Source: Rubrivivax sp. (GTDB taxonomy: Bacteria; Pseudomonadota; Gammaproteobacteria; Burkholderiales; Burkholderiaceae_C). Taken from it: DNA of 32,860 nucleotides. Shown one piece after another: positions 8,041-17,000 of the stretch. The translations under genes and the position numbers were made by a program. The stretch is from assembly GCA_016790395.1 (NCBI GenBank), contig JAEUPH010000002.1, positions 1-32,860 on the forward strand, read 5' to 3'. Numbering within the stretch: the first letter of the stretch is position 1; each line of letters begins with the position of its first letter. The notes below the pieces were generated by a model. It was given only the letters and a program-made list of their open reading frames with translations, did not search any database and was not told the origin of the DNA.

Positions 8041-11000
8041 GGCCCCGATTTCGGCGGCACCGGCACCGGACGCGTGCGCGGGTTGCCGTGCAGCTGGCGC
8101 GGGATCACTTCACCGTTGGTGACGTGGCAGCTCACGCAGGTGGGGCGGTCCACCATCGGCTGGTAGGCGGGTGACAGGTGCTGGTAGCGCACGGGCTGCC
8201 AGGCCAGCGGCTTGTGGCAGGCGTCGCAGCTGCGCACGCTGACGAAGTGGTTGCCGGGGCGGCCGCTGGCGTCCACGCCGTTGTGGCAGGCGGCGCACTG
8301 GCCGGCGCTGTTCGTCGGGTGCGTGAAGACGGCCGGCGTCCAGGCCGTGCTGCGGTGGCAGGCATCGCAGGACAGGCGCGGGGCGTAGTGCTTCGCCGGC
8401 CGGCCCTTGGCCATCTGGCCGTTGTGGCAGCTCTGGCACTGGCCGGCGGTGACGCCACGGTGGTCGAAGCGGCGCGCACCGCCCGTGCCCGGCAGCAGGC
8501 CCGGCGTCAGCGCCTCGCGCGGCAGCAGGCGCGGCAGTGCGGCGTTCACGGCGGCGCGCATCACCGGGCGGATGCGTGCGCGGTCGTTGAACTTGATCTC
8601 CACGCGGTGGCACTCGTCGCAGTCGTGCGGCGGCTTGCGCGCGGCGGTCTGGTGGTCGCCGGGCTTGCGGGTCTGGATGTTGGGCGTGCCGAACCACACG
8701 TAGGGGTACTCGTGGCAGCTCATGCAGGTGAAGGCCGCCACCGCCGTGTGCGAGGGGTTGATGGCGTTCGTCGTCGGCTTCATCTTCATGCCACTGAAGG
8801 TGGTGAAGTTGGTCGCCGAGTGGCACTTCTCGCAAGCCACCGTGCCCACCGGGATGTGCGTCAGCGCCGAAGGTGCCGTGGGCGAGCCGCCCGGGGCCAG
8901 CGGCATCTGCTTGACGACATAGGTCAGCGGCACCGGCGTCGGGCAGTTGGCCTGCGTGCTGCAGCCGGCGAAGGGGCCGGCCGCATGGCAGGTGCGGCAG
9001 GCCGTCGACTTGAGGTCGGTGTTGTTGTGCATCGCCGTGTTGTTCGTCAGGCCCTGCACCGAGAAATCGCCCGGCACGATGTGGCAGGCCGAGCAGCTGC
9101 TGTTCGTGGGGATGTGTCCGTTGGGCTTGGTGGCGCCGTCGAAGTAGGTGGTGCCGGTGTGGCACTGGCCGCAGTCGCCCGTGGCTGGGTGGGCGGCGTC
9201 CTTGATGGCGTAGGTGCTGCCGGCGGCGGTGGGCCGCGTCTGGAAGCCCTTGTACTGCGCGCCGCTGGTCAGCGTCGCCGGCGTGATCGGGTAGGCGCCC
9301 ATGCCCATCCACACGTAGCCGGTGTCGTGGCAGGCGTTGCAGTTGCCGCTGATGCCGTTGTGGATCTGCGCACCGGTGGGGGCGGGCGTGGCCCAGCCCG
9401 TGCCGGGCGGCGTCCGCGTCGCCGAGGCCGGGATCAGCCCCGAGGGCACGCTGCCCAGGTGGCAGGCCTCGCAGACGGTGCTGGAGGGGATGTGCGAGCT
9501 GGCTCCCACCGGCGAGGTGGGCGGCATGCCGCTGAGCCTGCTGATGCCGGCGAAGTTCGTCACCGTGCCGCTGGGCACGTGGCACTGGACGCAGTCCTTG
9601 GTGATGCCGGCGTGGTTCATGCGCGAGCCGCTGAACTTCGCGCCGTTGGGCACCGGCGTGGCCGTGATCGAGGAACCGGCGCCGACGTGGCAGACCTCGC
9701 AGGAGGCCGTGGTCGGGATGTGGTTCGAGGGCAGGCCGACGATGCTGAAGTTGGCCGACGGGATGGCGAAGGAGGCTGCGTTGGCGCCGTGGCACTGCGC
9801 GCAGTTCGTGCTGGTGCTCTGTGCGTTGGCGTGGATGTCGGCCAGCGTGGGCATGGCCGCGTAGTCGCTGCTCTTGTGGCAGGCCGTGCAGGCGGCGCTG
9901 GCCGCATAGGGGATGTGGTTGGCCGGCTTGTCCACGCCGACGAAGGCCGTGGTGTTGGTGTGGCACAGCGAGCACTCGCCCGTGGTCGGGTGGCCGGGGT
10001 CGGCCACGGCGTAGGTGCCGCCGCCGGCGCGCGGCCGCGTCTGGAAGCCCTTGTACTGCGCGCCTGCCGTCAGCGTGGCGGGGGTGATCGGGTAGGCGCC
10101 CATGCCCATCCACACCATGCCGGTGTCGTGGCACGACGAACACCCGCCGCTGACGCCGGCGTGGATCTGCGCGCCCGTGGGGGCCGGCGTGGCGAAGCCG
10201 CTGCCCGGCAGGGTGGCCGTGGCCGAGGCGTTCACCAGGCCGGCGGGCACGCTGCCCAGGTGGCAGCTCTCGCAGACGGTGGACGAGGGGATGTGCGACG
10301 TGGCGCCCACCGGGGTGGTGGGCGGCATGCCGATGATGCGGCTGATGCCGGCGAAGTTCACCGCCGTGCCGGCCGGCACGTGGCAGGTGGCGCAGTCCTT
10401 GGTGATGCCGGAGTGGCTCATCTTCGAGCTGCTGAACCGGGCGCCGTTGCCCACCGGCAGCGCGCTGATGGAGGAACCTGCGCCGACGTGGCAGACCTCG
10501 CAACCGGCCGTGGTGGGGATGTGGTTGCTCGGTTTGCCGACGATGCTGAAGCCGTTGGCCGGGATGGCGAAGGAAGGCGCCGCGTCGCCGTGGCACTGCA
10601 CGCAGTTGGTGGTGGTGCTCGGTGCGTTGGCGTGGATGTTGGCCAGCGTGGGCATCGCCGCGTAGTCGGTGCTGGTGTGGCAGCTGCTGCACTGCGCCGT
10701 GGCGGCGTAGGGGATGTGGTTGGCCGGCTTGTCGACGCCGGTGAAGGCCACCGTGCTGCCGTGGCAGCGGCTGCAGTCGTCGGTGCTGGGGTGGGCCGGG
10801 TCGGCCACGTTGTAGGGGCCGGCGGCGGCGCGCGGGCGCGTCTGGAAGCCCTTGTACGAGGCCCCGGGCGTGAGCGTGCTGGGCGTGATCGGGTAGGCGC
10901 TCATGCCCATCCACACGTAGCTGGCTTCGTGGCAGGCACTGCAGCCGCCGCTGACGCCGGCGTGGATCTGCGCCCCCGTGGGCGCCGGTGTGGCGAAGGC

Positions 11001-14000
11001 CGTGCCGGGTGCCGTCTTCGTGGCCGATGCGGGGATGAAGCCGCTGGGCATGCTGGCCAGGTGGCAGGTCTCGCAGGTGGTGGACGAGGGGATGTGCGAG
11101 GTGGCGCCCATCGGGCTCGTCCGCGGCATGCCGACGATGCGCGTGATGCCCGCGAAGCTGGCCGTCGTGCCGGCCGGCACGTGGCAGTTCACGCAGTCCT
11201 TGCTGATGCCGGCGTGATTCATCAGCGAGTTGCTGAACTTGGCGCCGTCGGTGACCGGCAGCGCGGCGATCGACGAACCCGGCCCGACGTGGCAGACCTC
11301 GCAGGAGGCCGTCGTCGGAATGTGGTTGGCGGGCAGGCCGACGATGCTGAAGCCCGCGGCGGGGATGGCGAAGGACGGTGCCGCCGCGCCGTGGCACTGC
11401 GCGCAGTTCGTGGTGGTGCTGGGCGCCCAGGCGTGGATGTTGGTGAGCGTGGGCATCACCGAGTAGCTGGTGCTGGTGTGGCAGGCGTCGCAGGTGGCGG
11501 CCGGGTTGTACGGAATGTGGTTGGCCGGCTTGTCCACGCCGGTGAAGGCGGTGGTGCTGCCGTGGCACTGGCTGCAGTCGCCCAGCGCGGGGTGGGCGGG
11601 GTCGGCGACGTTGTAGGTGCCGGCGGCGGCGCGCGGGCGCGTCTGGAAGCCCGTGTACTGGGCGCCCGGGCTCAGCGTGCTGGGGGTGATCGGGTAGGCG
11701 CTGACGCCCATCCACACCATGCCGGTGTCGTGGCAGGCGTTGCAGCCGCTGGTGATGCCGCTGTGGATCTGAGCGCCCGTCGGTGCCGGCGTGGCGAAGC
11801 CGGTGCCGGGCGCCGTGCGGGTGGCCGAGGCGGGGATCAGGCCCGCGGGCAGGCTGCCGAGGTGGCAGCTTTCGCAGGTGGTGGACGAGGGGATGTGCGA
11901 GGAGGCGCCCGCCGGGCTGGTGGGCGGCATGCCGACGATGCGCGTGATGCCGGTGAACGCGGCCGTGCTGCCCGCCGGCTGGTGGCAGGCCACGCAGTTG
12001 TTCGTGATGCCGGCGTGGTTCATCGCCGAGTTGCTGAACTTCGCGCCATCGCCCACCGGCAGCGCCGTGATCGACGAGCCGCCGCCCACGTGGCAGACCT
12101 CGCAGGACGCGCTGGTCGGGATGTGGTTGGCCGGCAGGCCCACGATGCTGAAGCCGATGGCCGGGATGGCGAACGAGGGGGCCGCCGCGCCGTGGCACTG
12201 CGCGCAGTTGTGGGTGGTGCTGGGTGCCCAGGCGTGGATGTTCGCCAGGCTGGGCATCACGGCGTAGTCCGTGGACGTGTGGCAGCTGCTGCACTGCGCC
12301 GCGGCGTTGTAGGGAATGTGGTTGGCCGGCTTGTCGACGCCGCTGAAGGCGACGGTGCTGGCGTGGCACTGGCTGCAGTCGCCCGTGGCGGGGTGAGCGG
12401 CGTCGGGCACGCTGGTGGCACTGCCGGCGGCGCGCGGGCGTGTCTGGAAGCCGCGGTACTGCGCGCCGGGAATCAGCGTCGTCGGCGAGATCGGGTAGGC
12501 GCCCATGCCCATCCAGAGGTAGCCGGCCTCGTGGCAGGCGTTGCAGCCGCCGGTGATGCCGCTGTGGATCTGCGCCCCGCTGGGCGCCGGCGTGGCGAAG
12601 CCGGTGCCCGGCGCGGTGGCGGTGGCCGAAGCGGGGACCAGCCCTGCCGGCATGCTGGCCAGGTGGCAACTCTCGCAGTTGGTGCCTGAAGGGATGTGCG
12701 ACGACGCGCCCGGCGGGCTGGTGGGCGGCATGCCGACGATGCGCGTGATGCCGGCGAAGCTGGCCGTGCCGCCCGCCGCCTGGTGGCAGGCCACGCAGTT
12801 GCCGCCGATGCCGGCGTGGCTCATCTTCGAGCCGCTGAAGCGCGCCCCGTCCACCACCGGCAGCGCCGCGATGGACGAGCCGGCGCCGACGTGGCAGACC
12901 TCGCAGGAGGCGCTGGTCGGGATGTGGTTGGCCGGCAGCCCGACGATGCTGAAGTTGGCGCCAGGGATGGCGAAGGACGGTGCCGCCGCGCCGTGGCACT
13001 GCGCGCAGTTGCTGGTGGTGCTGGGCGCGTTGGCGTGGATGTCGGTGAGGCTGGGCATCACCGCGTAGTCGGCCGCCTTGTGGCAGCTGTTGCATTGCGC
13101 GCTGGCGGCGTACGGGATGTGGTTGGCGGGCTTGTCGATGCCGCTGAAGGCCACCGTGCTGGCGTGGCACTGGCTGCAGTCGCCGGTGAGCGGGTGCGCG
13201 GCGTCGGCGATGCTGTAGGTGCCCCCGGCGGCACGCGGCCGCGTCTGGAAGCCGCGGTACTGCGCACCGGCGGTGATGACCGAAGGCGTGATGGGGTACG
13301 CGCCCATGCCCATCCACACCAGGCCCGCTTCGTGGCAGGTGTTGCAGCTGCCGGTGACGCCGGCGTGGATCTGCGCGCCCGTGGGGGCCGGGCTGGCGAA
13401 GGCCGTGCCCGGCGCCGTGGCGGTGGCCGATGCGGGCACGGGGCCGGCCGGCACGCTGCCCAGGTGGCAGGCTTCGCAGACCGTGGACGACGGGATGTGC
13501 GCGCTGGCCCCGGCCGGGCTGGTGGGCGGCATGCCGACGATGCGGGTGATGCCGGCGAAGGCCGTGGTGGCGCCGGCGGGCTGGTGGCAGGCCACGCAGT
13601 TCTTCGTGATGCCCGTGTGGCTCATCGTGGAGCCGCTGAAGCGGGCGCCGTCCAGCACCGGCAGCGCGGCGATCGACGAGCCCGGCCCCACGTGGCAGAC
13701 CTCGCAGGAGGCCGTGGTGGGGAGGTGGTTGGCCGGCAGCCCGACGATGCTGAAGTTGCTGGCCGGGATCGCGAAGGACGGTGCCGCCGCGCCGTGGCAC
13801 TGCGCGCAGTTGCCGGTGGTGCTGGGCGCGTTGGCGTGGATCGCGGTCAGCGTGGGCGGCCGCTTGTAGTCGCTGGTCGTGTGGCAGGCGTTGCAGGTGG
13901 CGCTGGCGGCGTAGGGGATGTGGTTGGACGGGATCGTCACGCCGGTGAAGGCCGTGGTGCCGGCGTGGCAGGCCACGCAATCGCCGCTGGCCGGGTGAGC

Positions 14001-17000
14001 GGGGTCGGCGACGTTGAAGGTGCCGGCGGCGGCGCGCGGGCGCGTCTGGAAGCCGGTGTAAGAGGCGCCCGGCGTCAGCGTGCTGGGCGAAATCGGGTAG
14101 GCGCCCATGCCCATCCACACCATGCTGGCCTCGTGGCAGGCGACGCAGCCGCTGGTGACGCCGGCGTGGATCATCGCGCCGGTGGGTGCGGGTGTCGCGA
14201 AGCCGGTGCCCGGGAAGGTCTTGGTCGCCGAGGCCGGGATCAGCCCGCTGGGCACGCTGCCGAGGTGGCAGCTCTCGCACTTCGTCGACGACGGGATGTG
14301 CGCGTTGGGGCCGGGCGGGCTGGTCAGCGGCATGCCGACGATGCGCCCGATGCCGGCGAACTGCAGCCCGCTGCCCGAAGGCGCGTGGCAGGCCACGCAG
14401 TTGCTGCTGATGCCGGCGTGGCTCATCAGCGAGCCGCTGAACCTGGCGCCGTCCAGCACCGGCGTGGCGGCGATGGACGAACCCGCGCCGACGTGGCAGA
14501 CCTCGCAGGAGGCGGTGGTGGGGATGTGGTCCGCCGGCATGCCCGGCACGCTGAAGTTCGTGGCCGGGATGGCGAAGGAGGCGGCGGCCGCGCCGTGGCA
14601 CTGCGCGCAGTTGGTGCTGGTGCTGGGCGCGTTGGCGTGGATCGCGGTGACCGTGGGGCGCACCGCGTAGTCGTTGCTGGTGTGGCAGCTGTTGCACTGC
14701 GCCGTGGCGGCGTAGGGGATGTGGTTGGCCGGCTTGTCCACGCCGGTGAAGGCGGTGGTGTTGGCGTGGCACTCCGAACAGTCGCGGCCCACCGGGTGCG
14801 CGGGGTCGGCGATGCTGGTGGCGCTGCCGGCCGCCCGCGGCCTTGTGTGGAAGCCGGTGTAGGAGGCGCCGGCGGTGAGCGTGGCGGGCGAGATCGGGTA
14901 GGCGCCCATGCCCATCCACACCAGGCCGGCCTCGTGGCAGCTGTTGCAGCCGCTGCTGATGCCGGCGTGGATCATGGCGCCGGTCGGCGCGGGCGTGGCG
15001 AAGCCGGTGCCGGGGGCCGTCTTGGTGGCCGACGCCGCGATCAGGCCTGCCGGCACGCTGCCCAGGTGACAGCTTTCGCAGGTGGTGCTGGAGGGAATGT
15101 GCGCCTGCGCACCCGCCGGGCTGGTGGGCGGCATGCCGACGATGCGCGCGATGCCGGCGAAGGCCGCACTGCTGCCCGCTGGCACGTGGCAGCTGGCGCA
15201 GTTCGTCGTGATGCCGGCGTGGCTCATCAACGAGCCGGCGAACTTCGCGCCGTTGCCCACCGGCAGCGCGGCGATGGACGAGCCCGCGCCCACGTGGCAC
15301 ACCTCGCAGGAAGCCGCCGTGGGGATGTGGTTCGTCGGCAGGCCGACGATGCTGAAGTTGTTGGCCGGGATCGCGAACGAAGCTGCCGCGGTGCCGTGGC
15401 ATTGCGCGCAGTTGGTCGTCGTGCTGGGCGCGTTGGCGTGGATGTCGGCCAGCGTCGGCGTGATGGTGTAGTCGCTGCTCTTGTGGCAGCTGTTGCACTG
15501 CGCCGTGGCGGCGTAGGGGATGTGGTTGGCCGGCTTGTCGACGGCGGTGAAGGCCACGGTGCTGCCGTGGCACTGGCTGCAGTCGCCGTTCAGCGGGTGC
15601 GCAGGGTCGGCCACGTTGAAGGTGCCGGCGGCGGCACGCGGCCGCGTCTGGAAGCCCTTGTACTGCGCGCCCGGCACCAGGCTCGTCGGCGCGATCGGAT
15701 AGGCGCTCATGCCCATCCACACGTAGCCGGCCTCGTGGCAGGCGTTGCAGCCGCTGGTGACGCCGGCGTGGATCTGTGCCCCCGTGGGCGCGGGCGTGGC
15801 GAAGCCGGTGCCGGGCGCGGTCTTGGCGGCCGAGGCCGGGATGAAGCCCACCGGCAGGCTGCCGATGTGGCAGCTCTCGCAGACCGTGGACGAGGGGATG
15901 TGCGAACTGGTGCCCGGCGGGTTGGTGGGCGGCAGGCCGATCAGCCGCGCGATGCCGGCGAAGCTGCTGCTGTTGCCGGCCGGCAGGTGGCAGCTGGCGC
16001 AGTCCTTGTTGATGCCGGCGTGGTTCATCAGCGAGCCGCTGAACTTCGCGCCGTCGCCCACCGGCAGCAGCGAGATCGACGAGCCCGGCCCGACGTGGCA
16101 GACCTCGCAGGAGGCCGTGGTGGGAATGTGGTTCGCGGGCATCCCGACGACGGCGAAGCCGTTGGCGGGAATGGCGAAGGACGGTGCCGCCGCGCCATGG
16201 CACTGGGCGCAGTTGCCGGTGGTGCTGGGCGCGTTGGCGTGGATGTCCGCCAGGCTGGGCATCACGGCGAAATTGCTGCCCTTGTGGCAGGCGTTGCAGG
16301 CCGCGTTGGCGGCCGTCGGGATGTGGTTGGCCGGCTTGTCGACGGCCGTGAAGGCCGCCGTGCTGCCGTGGCACTGCACGCAGTCGCCCGTGGCCGGGTG
16401 CGCGGCGTCGGCCACGCTGGTGGCGCTGCCGGCCGCGGTGGGCCGCGTGTGGAAGCCCTTGTACTGCGCGCCGACGGTGATGACGGCGGGCGAGATGGGG
16501 TAGGCGCCCATGCCCATCCACACCAGACCGGCCTCGTGGCAGGCGTTGCAGCCGCCGGTGACGCCGGTGTGGATCATCGCGCCGGTGGGCGCGGGGCTGG
16601 CGAAGCCGGTGCCCGGTGCCGTGGCCGTGGCCGAGGCCGGCACGAAGTCGGCCGGCCGGCTGGCCAGGTGGCAGGTCTCGCAGGTGGTGGACGAGGGGAT
16701 GTGCGCGTTCGGCCCGGCCGGGCTGGTGGCCGGCATGCCGACGATGCGCGTGATGCCGGCGAAGGCGGTGGCACTGCCTGCGGGCTGGTGGCAGGCGTTG
16801 CAGCCGTTGCTGATGCCGGCATGGCTCATCAGCGAGCCGCTGAACTTGGCGCCGTCGGTCACCGGCGTGGCCGCGATGGACGAGCCCGGGCCGACGTGGC
16901 ACACCTCGCAGGAGGCGTTGGTCGGGATGTGGTTGGACGGCAGCCCGACGATGGCGAAGTTGTTGGCCGGGATGGCGAAGGACGCCGCCGCCGCGCCATG

